Numbered from the stretch's first letter, positions 1 to 9,986 are shown. The stretch is 64,000 nt of DNA from Sinorhizobium sp. B11 (GCA_039725955.1 CP091035.1:124001-188000), one strand, 5' to 3'. Notes: generated by a model from the letters alone, not told the origin. Program-made: numbers and translations.

Positions 1-2
1 AA

Positions 3-230
3 AGGAGCCCTTCCCTTGTTGTGACGGACTTCATGATGCCACTGATGACGGGGCTCGAACTGGCGCAGACGATGAGATCGGACAAAGATCTCGCACGTAT
101 TCCTATCGTCCTTGTGAGCGGGGCTCAGGGTAGCATAGGTCGAGCTCATCCCGATGTCTTCGACGCCGTACTGGACAAACCGTACAACGAAAAAAAGCTG
201 ATTGAGACGGTCTCTCGCCTGATCCAATAG
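3..230 (+). CDS. Response regulator receiver domain, C-terminal part (cut by window edge)
   Basis: The open frame enters from the left edge. The visible 75 or so residues are the second half of a CheY-like receiver: a beta-3 strand ending in LVVTDFMMP, where the Asp is the expected phosphoacceptor, then the beta-4 segment IPIVLVSG with its conserved Ser, and the beta-5 segment VLDKPYNEKKL with the conserved Lys. The frame stops directly after the last helix, so this is a stand-alone receiver or the terminal receiver of a hybrid kinase. It runs convergent to the hybrid kinase on the minus strand and may belong to the same signalling group. The N-terminus and full architecture cannot be seen. 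Confidence 0.85.
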   Translation, partial: RSPSLVVTDFMMPLMTGLELAQTMRSDKDLARIPIVLVSGAQGSIGRAHPDVFDAVLDKPYNEKKLIETVSRLIQ

Positions 231-489
231 TTGTAGGGTTTGCGGGCGGTAAGAACCGCTCCTGATATTGGCCCTCCCTGAGCTCGTCAGGCTTCCGCGG
301 TCGCAGCCAGCGATTGTCCATCCGGTGCAGGCGAAGGGACCCTGGATAGCTGGCCGAGGGCCCCGCAGCGGGCTTGACCATAAGCCTGCTTTTCCTACGC
401 GCTTGCTGCAGTCGCCAGCGGTTTTTTAAAGTCAAAGACCACGTCTTTGGCGATTGATCTAAAACTGAACCTGCGTCCGGCTTGACCAG

Positions 490-2439
490 CTAATCGACCC
501 GGCAATGACCCCGAGCCTTTGCAATCTTCTCCTGCAATTGCTCTTGTGAAAACGGCTTTGCAAGGCGCTCGACGGCTGGGCAGAGCCCTTCGGGTAGTTC
601 GGCATAACCAGTGGCCAGAAGGAGCGCGATGTCGGGATACTTCTGCGAAACTGTCTCCACCAGTTCCGCCCCCGTCATATGCGGCATTGCATGATCCGTG
701 ATCAGGATATCTGGAAGCTGACCATTTTCGAGCAGCTTCAGGGCCTCTTCGGCCGACTGCGCCTGGAGTGCGAAATGACCGATATCCTCGAGCATCAGCA
801 CTGTGTTTACCAACACCAGTGCATCATCGTCCACGACCATGACCGTGAGTGGCTCGACGGCCTGAGAAGCGTCCACGCCTGGAGCCGGCTTTTTTATCTC
901 CTCTACGGCAGCTTTCGAGGAAACAGGCATCCACAGTTCGGCGGTGGTGCCCTCGCCCTTGCGTGACTTCAGGATGAAGGCCCCACCCGATTGCGCCAGA
1001 AACCCGTGAACCATCGGCAGCCCCAGACCTGTACCCTTGCCGATGCCCTTCGTCGTGAAGAACGGGGTCATTGCCTGATCGAGTGTCCTGGCGTCCATCC
1101 CCTCGCCTTCGTCCGCCACCGTGAGACAGACGTATTCGCCGGCGGGCAAGCCACGGATCTCTCCTTCCTTGACGGCGCGGCGGCGAGCCTTGATCGTGAT
1201 GGTACCGCCCTGCGGCATGGCATCGCGAGCATTGACGACGAGGTTGAGCAGCGCCGTCGCCAGATGGTTGGGATCCGACGTCACGAGTGGCAGGCTCAGC
1301 GGAAAGGTTGTAGCAACCTCGATCGAGCCGCCGATCGTCCTCTGAAGCAGATCGGCCATGCCCTTGACCAGGTCCTGGACGTCGACCGGCTCCAGCTTGA
1401 GCTCCTGCTTGCGCGAGAAGGCGAGAAGCCGCTGTGTCAGGGAGGCGCCGCGCTTGGCTCCCAATATCGCGTTGTCGATCAGCTGAACGACATCCTTGCC
1501 GTCCAGCGCGCGGCGGCGTGCAATCTCAAGGCTTCCGAGGATCGCCATGAGCAGGTTGTTGAAGTCATGGGCGATGCCGCCCGTCAATTGGCCGACTGCC
1601 TCCATCTTTTGTGCCTGGAAAAGTTCTTGCTGCGCCCGCTCAAGCGCCTCCTGCGCCTGTCGCTTCTCGGTGATGTCGCGGGTCACTTTCGCAAAACCGA
1701 TCAGCCTGCCGTCGTCCCCGCGGATTGCGTCGATGATCACGTTGGCCCAGAACCGGCTGCCGTCCTTGCGAAGCCGCCAGCCCTCGCGCTCGAAACGGCC
1801 TTCGCGGACCGCAGTTTCCAGAGCCGTTCGAGGCAGGTCCGCCGCCTTGTCTTCGTCGGTGTAGAATTTCGAAAAATGCTGACCGATGATTTCATCGGGA
1901 TCATAGCCTTTGATGCGTTGCGCCCCGACGTTCCAGCTCGATACCTTGCCTTGCGGGTCGAGCATATAGATGGCGTAGTCGGTGACACCCTGGACGAGAA
2001 GCCGGAACTGCTCCTGGCTGTGCCTGAGAACTTCTTCGGCGAGCTTGCGCTCCGACAGGTCGCGGGTGATCTTGGCAAAGCCGAGGAGTGGCCCTGCCGG
2101 GTCACGGATCGCGTCGATGATCACATGAGCCCAGAACCGTTCGCCATCCTTTCGCACTCGCCAGCCCTCGGCCTCGAACCGGCCTTCCCGGGCAGCGGTA
2201 TCGAGTGCCTTCTGCGGCTTGCCGGCTTCACGGTCTTCCGGCGTGTAGAAACGGGAGAAATGCTCTCCTAAAATTTCCTGCTCGCTATAGCCTTTGAAGC
2301 GATAGGCGCCTGCGTTCCAACTGCTGACATGTCCCCCGGTATCGAGCATGTAAATCGCGTAGTCGGTGATGGCATCGACGAGCAACCTGTAACGCCCCTC
2401 CAGCATGCTGGATTGAAGCGCTCCTAGATCAGCGGGCAT
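490..2439 (-). CDS. Soluble hybrid histidine kinase, PAS-PAS-HisKA-HATPase-REC
   Basis: A cytoplasmic sensor kinase of 649 residues with no membrane segment. Two near-duplicate PAS domains (about 17-125 and 140-260) share the pattern DYAIYMLD..G.VSSWN and both end in a PAC-type GFAK.TRD segment. A HisKA domain follows with phosphoacceptor His in the IAHDFNN H-box (about residue 290), then a catalytic ATPase domain with N-box NLVVNARDAM and G-box GTGLGL, and a C-terminal receiver whose Asp lies in LITDHAMP (about 579). The start is placed at 2439 because GGAAGGAA sits a few bases upstream. A longer frame reaches 2562 but adds sequence unlike a PAS domain. The kinase resembles PAS-based light- or redox-type sensors of rhizobia; no ligand can be assigned. 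Confidence 0.9.
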   Translation of the reverse strand: MPADLGALQSSMLEGRYRLLVDAITDYAIYMLDTGGHVSSWNAGAYRFKGYSEQEILGEHFSRFYTPEDREAGKPQKALDTAAREGRFEAEGWRVRKDGERFWAHVIIDAIRDPAGPLLGFAKITRDLSERKLAEEVLRHSQEQFRLLVQGVTDYAIYMLDPQGKVSSWNVGAQRIKGYDPDEIIGQHFSKFYTDEDKAADLPRTALETAVREGRFEREGWRLRKDGSRFWANVIIDAIRGDDGRLIGFAKVTRDITEKRQAQEALERAQQELFQAQKMEAVGQLTGGIAHDFNNLLMAILGSLEIARRRALDGKDVVQLIDNAILGAKRGASLTQRLLAFSRKQELKLEPVDVQDLVKGMADLLQRTIGGSIEVATTFPLSLPLVTSDPNHLATALLNLVVNARDAMPQGGTITIKARRRAVKEGEIRGLPAGEYVCLTVADEGEGMDARTLDQAMTPFFTTKGIGKGTGLGLPMVHGFLAQSGGAFILKSRKGEGTTAELWMPVSSKAAVEEIKKPAPGVDASQAVEPLTVMVVDDDALVLVNTVLMLEDIGHFALQAQSAEEALKLLENGQLPDILITDHAMPHMTGAELVETVSQKYPDIALLLATGYAELPEGLCPAVERLAKPFSQEQLQEKIAKARGHCRVD

Positions 2440-2794
2440 GATTTTCCTTCCGGGTCCTGGCACAGTCCCGATAGCCCAGGCCACCGAGACGATCGAGATA
2501 TTAGGGTTCGCTTCCGTCAGCCCAAGTCTTTGTACGGTAAGTGACGAAGACCAGCGGCCCAATTCGTCTTCCTGTGATCATGCTGACACTACTGCTGACC
2601 TCGGGATCGCGAAGGCGATGTCGTACTCCTCGAGACTTCGGCAACCGCCGCATTCATATCGCTCGTTTCAATTTCTTTCCCTTGGTGGATGCTTGGACTT
2701 GAAGTGGAAGTCCAACAGGCAAGAGCAAGCGCCTCTTGTGACCTGTTCGGAACGACTTCGTGACTCTGACCGCTCACTCAAGAGCCAACTTCCC

Positions 2795-5700
2795 TCAGGC
2801 TTGACGAGACGGCCTGGAAACGCGTGCGAGTGCCTCCCGCAGATCCTCGACGCGGAACGGTTTCCTGAGCAAGGTCACCGTCGACTGGCCCGGAAGATCA
2901 GGCGCCTTATCCCGTCCTGTGGCAAAGACGATCGCGACCTGCGGCCATCGCTCGCGCACCCCAGCACCCAGCTCTTCGCCCGACATGCCCGGAAGGCCGA
3001 GATCCGTCAGCAGGATGTCCACGTTCTCCTTCTCCAGGACCGCCAGAGCCTCCGCGCCGGAGCCCGCTTCCAGAACCTCAAACTGCAGTTCCTCCAGCAT
3101 ATCGACGGTGTTCATGCGTATCAGAGGATCGTCCTCAACAGCGAGGACCCGCAGACGCGACGCCGCTTCGGGCGACGCGGACACAAGTTGGACCGGAGCG
3201 GGATTCACGCTCGCAGTTGAACGCTGCATTTTGTTATTCAGTACGTGACGCAGCTTTCTGGCGAGCGCATCGCGCGTGTAAGGCTTGGACAGCAGTTCCA
3301 CGCCGGCGTCGAGCTTTCCACCGTGGACGATCGAGTTCTCGGTGTATCCGCTGGTAAAGAGTACGGCGAGGTGCGGCTGGCGCACCTTCGCCTGTCTTGC
3401 CACATCCGCGCTCTTTAGCGCGCCAGGCATCACCACGTCGGTAAAGAGAAGATCGATGTGGATGCCGCTTTCGATGATCGTCAGCGCTGCAGCGGCGTCT
3501 TTAGCCTTCAGGACGCGGTAACCGAGATCGACCAACATCTCGACGACGGTATCGCGAACCTGTTCGTCGTCTTCGGCGACGAGGATGGTCTCCGATCCGC
3601 CGGTCACCGGCCCGGTGTCAGACCCTGCGAGTTGATCCTCCTGCTGATGGACCCGCGGGAAATAGAGCTTGATCGTCGTTCCATGTCCGACTTCGCTATA
3701 GATCTTGATGTGGCCTGCGGACTGCTTGACGAACCCGTAGACCATGGACAGTCCGAGACCGGTTCCCCTTCCAACCGGCTTTGTGGAAAAGAACGGCTCG
3801 AATACCTGGTCGATAATTTCTGCCGGCATGCCGGAGCCGGTATCGGTAACGGCAAGCATCACGTACTGGCCAGCCTTAACGTCGCTCTGGAGACGTGCGT
3901 AGTTGTCGTCCAGGAACGCATTGCCGACCTCGATGGTTAACTTCCCCTGCCCTTCCATGGCATCGCGGGCATTGATCGCAAGATTGAGGATGGCGTTTTC
4001 GACCTGGGTCGGATCGACCGAAACATTCCAAAGCCCACCGCCACGAATGGTCTCGATTTCGATCCCCTCGCCCAGCGTGCGCCTCAACATGTCTTCGATG
4101 CCTGAGACAAAATGACCAATATTGACAACCCTAGGCTCGAGCGCCTGTTTTCGGCCGAAGGCCAGGAGCTGGCTGGCGAGCTTTGCGCCCCGCTCGACGC
4201 CTGCCAGAGCGTTTGCAATCCGCCGCCTTGCGTGCTCGTGACCGGCCAGGTCCTTTGACAAGAGCTGGAGATTGCCCGCGATCACCTGCAGGAGGTTGTT
4301 GAAATCATGGGCAACGCCGCCTGTGAGCTGACCGATCGCCTCCATCTTCTGAGCCTGGCGAAGAGCCTGCTCGGTTTCGGCGCGCCGCGCAATCTCCTCA
4401 GCCACCTGTTCCTCAAGATGCGCATTGAGGAGACTGAGCTTTTCTTCTGCCGCCCGTCGCTGATCAATCTCCGTCTGGGCTGTGCGGAACAGCCTGGCAT
4501 TGTCAAAGGCAATCGCAGCCTGGCCAGCGATGCCGCCCATCAATGTTTCATGATGTGCGGTGAACTTGCCCGTATCCGGATGGCCGAAGAACAGTCCTCC
4601 AATCACCTCGCCGCTGCCAAGGGTAATTGGCACGGCAAGATAGCTCCTGACCGGCAAGTGTCCCTTCGGCATGCCATGGTAGGGCGCGCTTTGCCCGTAC
4701 CGGGGATCGGCCGTGATGTCGTCCGATCGCACGATGCCCTGACCCATGAAGGTCGGCGCAAAGACCTTCGTGTTGCGCGGCATCGGGAACTTGGAGAACG
4801 CCTCGCGGGGCACGCCGGACAGCGTATAGAGCATGTAGCTCTCGCCGGTATTATCTACGACGTTATAGAAGAAGGCACCGAACTGGGCGCCTGTCAGCTC
4901 GACACCAGCATCCGTGACCGTCTGCACGAGGCGCTCGAGATCCAGCTCGCCGGCAAGGGCTTCACCGGTTCGGTTGAGGGCCTCGAGCCGCCTCGTCTGC
5001 TGTCTGAGCGCCTCCTGGGCGTTGCGCCGCTCGATGATGAGCGCAGCCGATCCCGCGACGAGATCAAGCAGATCGCGGTCCGATGACGGGGCTTCCAGCG
5101 CATGGGGGTAGTAGAGCGCGAAGGTGCCGAGGACGTCTCCATCGGTCGACAGGATCGGCGCCGACCAGCATGCGCGCAGACCATGCGACAAGGCGAGATC
5201 GCGATAGTCGGCCCATAAAGGATCGTTGGCGATATCGTTGACGTAAACGGCCTCTTTCCGATACGCCGCGGCGCCGCATGAACCGACATTCGGGCCGATC
5301 TCGATGCCATCGACAGCCTCGTTGAAATCTGCCGGTAGATGTGGCGCCGCGCAGTGGCAAAGCCGGCGTCGATCAGGATCCGTAAGCAGGATTGAGGCGA
5401 TGACACCATGGGAAGAAAGCCCTTCCACCATGGTGACAAGGCTTTCCAGCAACCCCTGTAACGGGACGTCCTGCATTGCCGCTTCCAGCAGCCGTGCCTG
5501 CGCTGCCTGCAATCCCTCCGTCCGTTTCCGCTCGGTAATGTCGATGACGGATCCGACGAACCCTAGGAAAGATCCGTCCTCGCCAAAGCGGGGGGCGCCG
5601 GCGTCAAGCGCCCAGCGATATTCGCCATCGCCGCGCCGCAACCTGTATTCGAACCGGAAGGGCTCGCGACGCCGGTTCGCCTCCAGGAAAATCCGCTCGG

Positions 5701-8200
5701 CTTGCGCCACGTCATCGGGATGGGTCGCTCGTAGCCAGCCGAACCCAAGCCCATCTGCCTCCGTTTGACCGGTGAATTCGTACCATATGCGGTTCAAGTA
5801 AGTACATGCCGCCTCCTCGTCGGTCACCCACATCATGACGGGCGCATGATCGGCCATGTTTCGGAAGCGCGCCTCGCTTTCGCGAAGGGCTGCAGTGGTC
5901 TCCCGACGCAGTCTGGAAAGTTCGAGGTTCGACTGGACGGTTGCGACAAGTTCTCTGGCCGAAAACGGTTTGACGAGATAGTCGTCGGCCCCCGCATCGA
6001 GGCCCTCCACACGGGCTTCCTCACCTGCCCTTGCGGAGAAGGCGATGACCGGAAGATCACGAAGCACGGGGTCGTTCCTGATCTCCCTGATCAGGCCGAA
6101 GCCATCGAGCCGTGGCATCATGATGTCAGTCAGGACGAGATCCGGACGCTCCCGGCGTATGGCCCCCAGCGCGGCTAGTCCGTCCTCGACGGCATCGATC
6201 TGATATTGCGCCGATAGCAGGCGGCGCACATAGGAGCGCATGTCTGCGTTATCATCGGCCAGAACGATCCTGATCGAAGATTTTCCGGTGGCTGTTGCAG
6301 GTTCCGGTTCTGGTTCGTGGGCGGCGAGCCCAGAGCCGTTGCCCTCTTCCTCCGGAAGCCACCGCAGCGCCTCCTGCACGTAGGAGTCGGCACGCACCGC
6401 AGTCGGCGCGATCGGCCGCTCTTTGGGCGCGTCGGATGGCGTCAGACGTTGATCTCCGAGCGGAATGGTCACGATGAACTCGGTTCCCTTGCCGAGTTCG
6501 CTCTCGGCTCGAACGTCTCCGCCGTGAAATCGTGCCAGTTCCTGGACGAGAGCAAGCCCGATCCCCGATCCCTCGATCGACCGGCCATGAGCTCCCTCAA
6601 CCCGGTGAAAACGCTCGAAAAGACGCGGAAGCTCCTCCTCGGGTATTCCGGTTCCCGTATCGCGCACGCGCAATATCGCATTGCCACCGGCTTCGGAAAG
6701 TTCGACGGCGACTTCGCCTGCAAAGGTGAACTTGAACGCATTTGAAAGGAGATTGAGAACGATCTTTTCCCACATCTCGCGATCGACACTTGCTGGCCGG
6801 GAGAGCGGCGCGCAGTCGACGCTGAAGGTCAGACCAGCCTTCTCGATCGCGGAGCGGAAGTTGCTTGCGAGCTCCCTTGTCAGAACGGCCAGATCAGTTG
6901 GCTCCAGATTTGCCTGGGTCCGGCCGGCTTCGATCCTTGAAAAATCCAGGAGGGTGTTTACGAGCTTCAGGAGACGCAGCCCGTTCCTGTGGATCACCTC
7001 GATCCGTTCGCGCTCGCGCGGGATCAGATTGTCGCGGTCGGCAAGCGCATCCTCGATCGGTCCGAGCATGAGTGTCAGCGGCGTGCGGAATTCATGACTG
7101 ACATTCGAAAAGAAGGCCGTCTTGGCTCTGTCGATCTCAGCAAGAGCCTCGGCTTTGCGCCGTTCCTCCTCATAGGCACGAGCGTTGGCAAGGGCGGTAC
7201 TCACATGCGCGGCGGCGCGCTCCAGGAATGAGACATATTCGGTATCGAGCTCGCGTCTCGGACTGATGCCGCAGATAAGAAACCCGAATGGAGCGTGGGC
7301 GCCGGCATTCACGCCGACCGGTATCATCAGAGCCCGCTCGACCGCTTCCGGCCAGGCGCGGCTTGCCGGCTTTTTCCGGAACAGGTCGTTGACGTTCTCG
7401 ACGATAACGGGGACTTCGCTCGCAACCAGCGTGTCTATCGACCAGGGCGCGGCGCTATCGCCGGCGACAATAACCGACGGAGCGTAGGCTTCGACATCCA
7501 GGCCGGCCCTTGCAATCAGTTCAGCTTGCGAGCCGTCTGCCTTCAGCCGGTAAAACAGGCAGAAGGGCACGTCTTCCGGCCGTGTTCCCAGGACTTGCGC
7601 CGCAAGCGCCATAACGTCTTCTTCGGAACGAGCCGACGCAATACGCTCGGCAAGCTCGCGCAGGGTCTTTTCCCGGCGCTCCTCGATAACCCTGTAGGTG
7701 GTTTCGACAACGGCATTGAAGATACCTTCGACCGTCCCGTTTTCGCCGCGAATGGGACTGAAGGTAAAGTTAAAGTAACATTCCTCGGTGTAACCGTGAC
7801 GGTTCATCGGCAGGAGCTGGTCTTCCTGCCACACGCCCTCGCCTGTCCGCTGGACCGCCTCGAAGAGCGGCCCGATCGCGTCCCATATTTCCGGCCACAC
7901 CTCGCGACCCGGGCGTCCCATCGCCCACGGGTGTTTCTCGCCCGGAATGTCGCTCCAGGCATCGTTATAGAGGAGTGCAAGCTCTGGGCCCCAATAGATG
8001 GCGATCGGAAAATTAGTACCGAGACAGATGCTGATGGCTGATCTCAGGCTCTGGGGCCAGTCCTGGGGCAGGCCAAACGGCGTATGTTGCCAGTCGATCT
8101 GCCTCATCAGGGCGCCTGCAGCACCGCCACCGAAGAACATGTCGAAATCGAGACCCTGGTCTGAAGTGATATTGGTGTCATTGGCGTCAGTCACGGTCAC
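2795..8200 (-). CDS. Giant double hybrid histidine kinase (two kinase cores, three receivers)
   Basis: A soluble 1801-residue sensor. Approximate order: PAS-like domain (30-170), GAF (190-345), HisKA with His369 in NVSHEFRTP, ATPase domain with G-box GIGLAL, receiver 1 (Asp in LTDIMMP near 690), PAS with PAC (780-900), GAF (915-1060), GAF (1075-1240), a second HisKA with GVAHDFNN near 1296, a second ATPase domain with NLAINARDAM and GTGLGL, receiver 2 (LFTDVVMP) and receiver 3 (LLTDLGLP). All catalytic boxes look intact in both cores. The start is a GTG at 8200 with only a weak GAG-type ribosome site. The second half resembles the neighbouring kinase at 490-2439, so the gene may have arisen by fusion of two sensor kinases. 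The signal is unknown. Confidence 0.9.
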   Translation of the reverse strand: MTVTDANDTNITSDQGLDFDMFFGGGAAGALMRQIDWQHTPFGLPQDWPQSLRSAISICLGTNFPIAIYWGPELALLYNDAWSDIPGEKHPWAMGRPGREVWPEIWDAIGPLFEAVQRTGEGVWQEDQLLPMNRHGYTEECYFNFTFSPIRGENGTVEGIFNAVVETTYRVIEERREKTLRELAERIASARSEEDVMALAAQVLGTRPEDVPFCLFYRLKADGSQAELIARAGLDVEAYAPSVIVAGDSAAPWSIDTLVASEVPVIVENVNDLFRKKPASRAWPEAVERALMIPVGVNAGAHAPFGFLICGISPRRELDTEYVSFLERAAAHVSTALANARAYEEERRKAEALAEIDRAKTAFFSNVSHEFRTPLTLMLGPIEDALADRDNLIPRERERIEVIHRNGLRLLKLVNTLLDFSRIEAGRTQANLEPTDLAVLTRELASNFRSAIEKAGLTFSVDCAPLSRPASVDREMWEKIVLNLLSNAFKFTFAGEVAVELSEAGGNAILRVRDTGTGIPEEELPRLFERFHRVEGAHGRSIEGSGIGLALVQELARFHGGDVRAESELGKGTEFIVTIPLGDQRLTPSDAPKERPIAPTAVRADSYVQEALRWLPEEEGNGSGLAAHEPEPEPATATGKSSIRIVLADDNADMRSYVRRLLSAQYQIDAVEDGLAALGAIRRERPDLVLTDIMMPRLDGFGLIREIRNDPVLRDLPVIAFSARAGEEARVEGLDAGADDYLVKPFSARELVATVQSNLELSRLRRETTAALRESEARFRNMADHAPVMMWVTDEEAACTYLNRIWYEFTGQTEADGLGFGWLRATHPDDVAQAERIFLEANRRREPFRFEYRLRRGDGEYRWALDAGAPRFGEDGSFLGFVGSVIDITERKRTEGLQAAQARLLEAAMQDVPLQGLLESLVTMVEGLSSHGVIASILLTDPDRRRLCHCAAPHLPADFNEAVDGIEIGPNVGSCGAAAYRKEAVYVNDIANDPLWADYRDLALSHGLRACWSAPILSTDGDVLGTFALYYPHALEAPSSDRDLLDLVAGSAALIIERRNAQEALRQQTRRLEALNRTGEALAGELDLERLVQTVTDAGVELTGAQFGAFFYNVVDNTGESYMLYTLSGVPREAFSKFPMPRNTKVFAPTFMGQGIVRSDDITADPRYGQSAPYHGMPKGHLPVRSYLAVPITLGSGEVIGGLFFGHPDTGKFTAHHETLMGGIAGQAAIAFDNARLFRTAQTEIDQRRAAEEKLSLLNAHLEEQVAEEIARRAETEQALRQAQKMEAIGQLTGGVAHDFNNLLQVIAGNLQLLSKDLAGHEHARRRIANALAGVERGAKLASQLLAFGRKQALEPRVVNIGHFVSGIEDMLRRTLGEGIEIETIRGGGLWNVSVDPTQVENAILNLAINARDAMEGQGKLTIEVGNAFLDDNYARLQSDVKAGQYVMLAVTDTGSGMPAEIIDQVFEPFFSTKPVGRGTGLGLSMVYGFVKQSAGHIKIYSEVGHGTTIKLYFPRVHQQEDQLAGSDTGPVTGGSETILVAEDDEQVRDTVVEMLVDLGYRVLKAKDAAAALTIIESGIHIDLLFTDVVMPGALKSADVARQAKVRQPHLAVLFTSGYTENSIVHGGKLDAGVELLSKPYTRDALARKLRHVLNNKMQRSTASVNPAPVQLVSASPEAASRLRVLAVEDDPLIRMNTVDMLEELQFEVLEAGSGAEALAVLEKENVDILLTDLGLPGMSGEELGAGVRERWPQVAIVFATGRDKAPDLPGQSTVTLLRKPFRVEDLREALARVSRPSRQA

Positions 8201-8576
8201 CTCTAACGGCAGAACTTAATGCTTTCCTTACCAAGGCTGCGGAAAGACACAGCGCCCATAACTAGATGACCGTTCAAACGGGACAAGGGGATATGGCTAA
8301 CCAAGACGTGCCCGTTGCAGTTCGGATACAGCGCAGTATTGAAGCTTGGCTACTCAACAAGATTCGTCGGCAGGACGCACCTGCGCAACTGCCTGATTAC
8401 GCTTACCGTCCCCGCGTTCTCTCTTTGCTACATTGCCAGACAGTCCTTACCCCTGCCCAAGAGGCCCGATAAAGGCCGTTAACCATAGCAGGGAACCTCA
8501 TTGCGAAGCTCAAGGCCGCAGTTGTCGCGCGGTTTAAGGCCGGTTTGAACCGAATCCTCGCAAGGGTATGATCGGT
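8201..8576. other. Intergenic region between kinase and repC
   Basis: About 375 bases between the start of the large kinase gene and the end of repC. It must hold the kinase promoter and the repC downstream signal. A 68-codon plus-strand frame is present but has no recognisable family or good ribosome site. I see no convincing terminator hairpin. An imperfect dyad, GTTAACC..GGGAAC, lies at about 8479-8497. Confidence 0.5.
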
Positions 8577-9830
8577 CTACTCCAAAGGGTTCTCGCATCC
8601 CCCGTCCCTTTTGTCGCCGGCGTCGCGTCCGGCGGCGTTCGAACGATAGAGCGCCATCAGCATCGCAGCGAGCGAGAACTCACCGCGCGCCGCCTTTCCG
8701 GTCAGGTCGCGCAGGTAACCGCCGGGCGAAGTGATATGGGCTGCCCGCTCCAGGATACAGGCCATGGCAACGGCTGCATTTTCCGGCCCCATGATCTCGC
8801 AGGCGCGCTGATAGGCCGACGGGCTGACCCCCAGCATGGAGCGCACGATGATGCCGGCCGCCATCATTTCTCGCCAGCTCCCGATGCTTCGCCCACCTCC
8901 TGGAGCGTAGTCGGAAATGGCCGGGCAGGCCTGCAGCACCAATTCAAGCGGGAAGACCTTCATCGGCTTGGCGGATGGCTTGATATTGGAACTTTGATTT
9001 CGCCCCTCCTCCTTCTCGCAGTCGGGTTCAAATTCATGGCTGGATTCGGTATCTGAATTCTGTAGGTGGCGGTCAAAACGGACAGCATTGCCATCCGGTT
9101 TTGCGGAATTTCCTTGTAGATCCAGCTGGTTGACGATTTCCTCACGCAGCATTTCCATGTTCTCAAGTAACGGCTCGAGATCGGCAAGGAGCGGTGTGCG
9201 CGGAATGCGGTCAAGAAGGGCGCGAAACCGGCTCTCGATCAGCGCCCAGTCCCCCTGAACCCCCTCCTGGACCGCCACTGAGATCAGCTTGCGGATGTCA
9301 CGCCGGCAAAGCGACAGGTTCTCCCTGGCGATTTGCAACGTCCGCCGCTCGGTGGCGACCGACTGGGCGAGCTCAGCCAGTTCCTCGGCACGCGACAGAA
9401 GCGGCGCCAATGAGAAACCAAAGGCCTGTTCGAGCTTGCCTGTCCGGTTGCGTCTTGCGTAGCGCTTGCCGTTCGGACTGTCCTTGCGCACGATCAGACC
9501 GGCCTCGACAAGCGCTGCCAGATGACGGCGGAGTGTCGTGCCGGCGATCCCGTGGGCCCTGACGCTGAGCTGAAGATTGGAGGGAAAAACCACGAGCCCG
9601 CCCTCTTGCGTCAGTTCGTTAGATGGCAGGAAGGTCAACAATGCATCGAGCACGGTCAGGGCACGGTCGGGAATGCCGATCGTCGAACGCGCCTGGCAGA
9701 CGTCGCGAAACACCTTCCATTTGTCTATCGATTTGCCCTCTTTGATCGAGGACGTCTCAAGCTGCCCTTTCACCAGGGCAAGCGTCATCGGCCGCCGCCC
9801 GAAAGGCGTCGTGATCCTGTGCGTCTGCAT
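8577..9830 (-). CDS. repC: RepC replication initiator of repABC plasmid
   Basis: RepC is the replication initiator of repABC replicons and acts on an origin lying inside its own coding sequence. The 417-residue product has the family's usual length and its N-terminal winged-helix region (pattern TPFGRRPMTLA, then LTVLDALLTFLP and TTLRRHLAALVEAGLI). A variable middle is followed by the conserved C-terminal part with SAYQRACEIMGPE and GGYLRDLTGKA. The start at 9830 is preceded by AAGGAAA. It is the last gene of the minus-strand repA-repB-repC operon and the only repC in the window, so replication of this plasmid, if it has no other replicon outside the window, depends on it. Confidence 0.97.
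   Translation of the reverse strand: MQTHRITTPFGRRPMTLALVKGQLETSSIKEGKSIDKWKVFRDVCQARSTIGIPDRALTVLDALLTFLPSNELTQEGGLVVFPSNLQLSVRAHGIAGTTLRRHLAALVEAGLIVRKDSPNGKRYARRNRTGKLEQAFGFSLAPLLSRAEELAELAQSVATERRTLQIARENLSLCRRDIRKLISVAVQEGVQGDWALIESRFRALLDRIPRTPLLADLEPLLENMEMLREEIVNQLDLQGNSAKPDGNAVRFDRHLQNSDTESSHEFEPDCEKEEGRNQSSNIKPSAKPMKVFPLELVLQACPAISDYAPGGGRSIGSWREMMAAGIIVRSMLGVSPSAYQRACEIMGPENAAVAMACILERAAHITSPGGYLRDLTGKAARGEFSLAAMLMALYRSNAAGRDAGDKRDGGCENPLE
8970..9125. other. Possible oriV region inside repC
   Basis: In repABC plasmids the origin lies inside repC in an AT-richer central part. Here the part of repC at roughly 8970-9125 is visibly richer in A and T than its flanks and encodes the poorly conserved, charged middle of the protein. 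The position follows from the family, not from a recognised iteron set, and the boundaries are approximate. Confidence 0.3.
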
Positions 9831-9890
9831 TTTCCTTCACCTTCTGTCAGGCAAAAGAAAACCGTCCACCAAAAACGGTGCCAAACTGTC

Positions 9891-9919
9891 TTGACTGTGA
9901 TTCGAGGAAGTGCGATTCT
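9891..9919 (+). promoter_or_regulatory. Putative ctRNA promoter
   Basis: On the strand opposite repABC, TTGACT (9891-9896) and GATTCT (9914-9919) are separated by 17 bases, a good fit to a sigma-70 promoter. It points into the repB-repC intergenic sequence where repABC plasmids encode a small antisense RNA. Confidence 0.5.
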
Positions 9920-9924
9920 CGGGC

Positions 9925-9976
9925 TGCTAGACTTCGAGAGAGGCTTCCACGACGGCGACGTTTAGGGGGCCTTTTT
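9925..9976 (+). ncRNA. Putative counter-transcribed RNA (incompatibility RNA) of repABC
   Basis: repABC plasmids encode a small antisense RNA of about 50-60 nt between repB and repC that represses RepC synthesis and determines incompatibility. Here a promoter at 9891-9919 would start transcription near 9925. The transcript could end at a T-run (9972-9976) after a stem formed by AGAGAGGC and GCCTTTTT with some G-U pairs. Strand, place and size fit the family. The ends are estimated by eye. Confidence 0.55.
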
Positions 9977-9986
9977 CTTTTGCGGT

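Noticed and set aside
991..2271. A 426-codon plus-strand open frame across the first hybrid kinase
   Set aside because: It lies opposite a gene with clear PAS, kinase and receiver motifs and has no family pattern of its own; it is a GC-rich shadow.
8266..8472. A 68-codon frame between the large kinase and repC
   Set aside because: No recognisable family, composition unlike neighbours and no good ribosome site.
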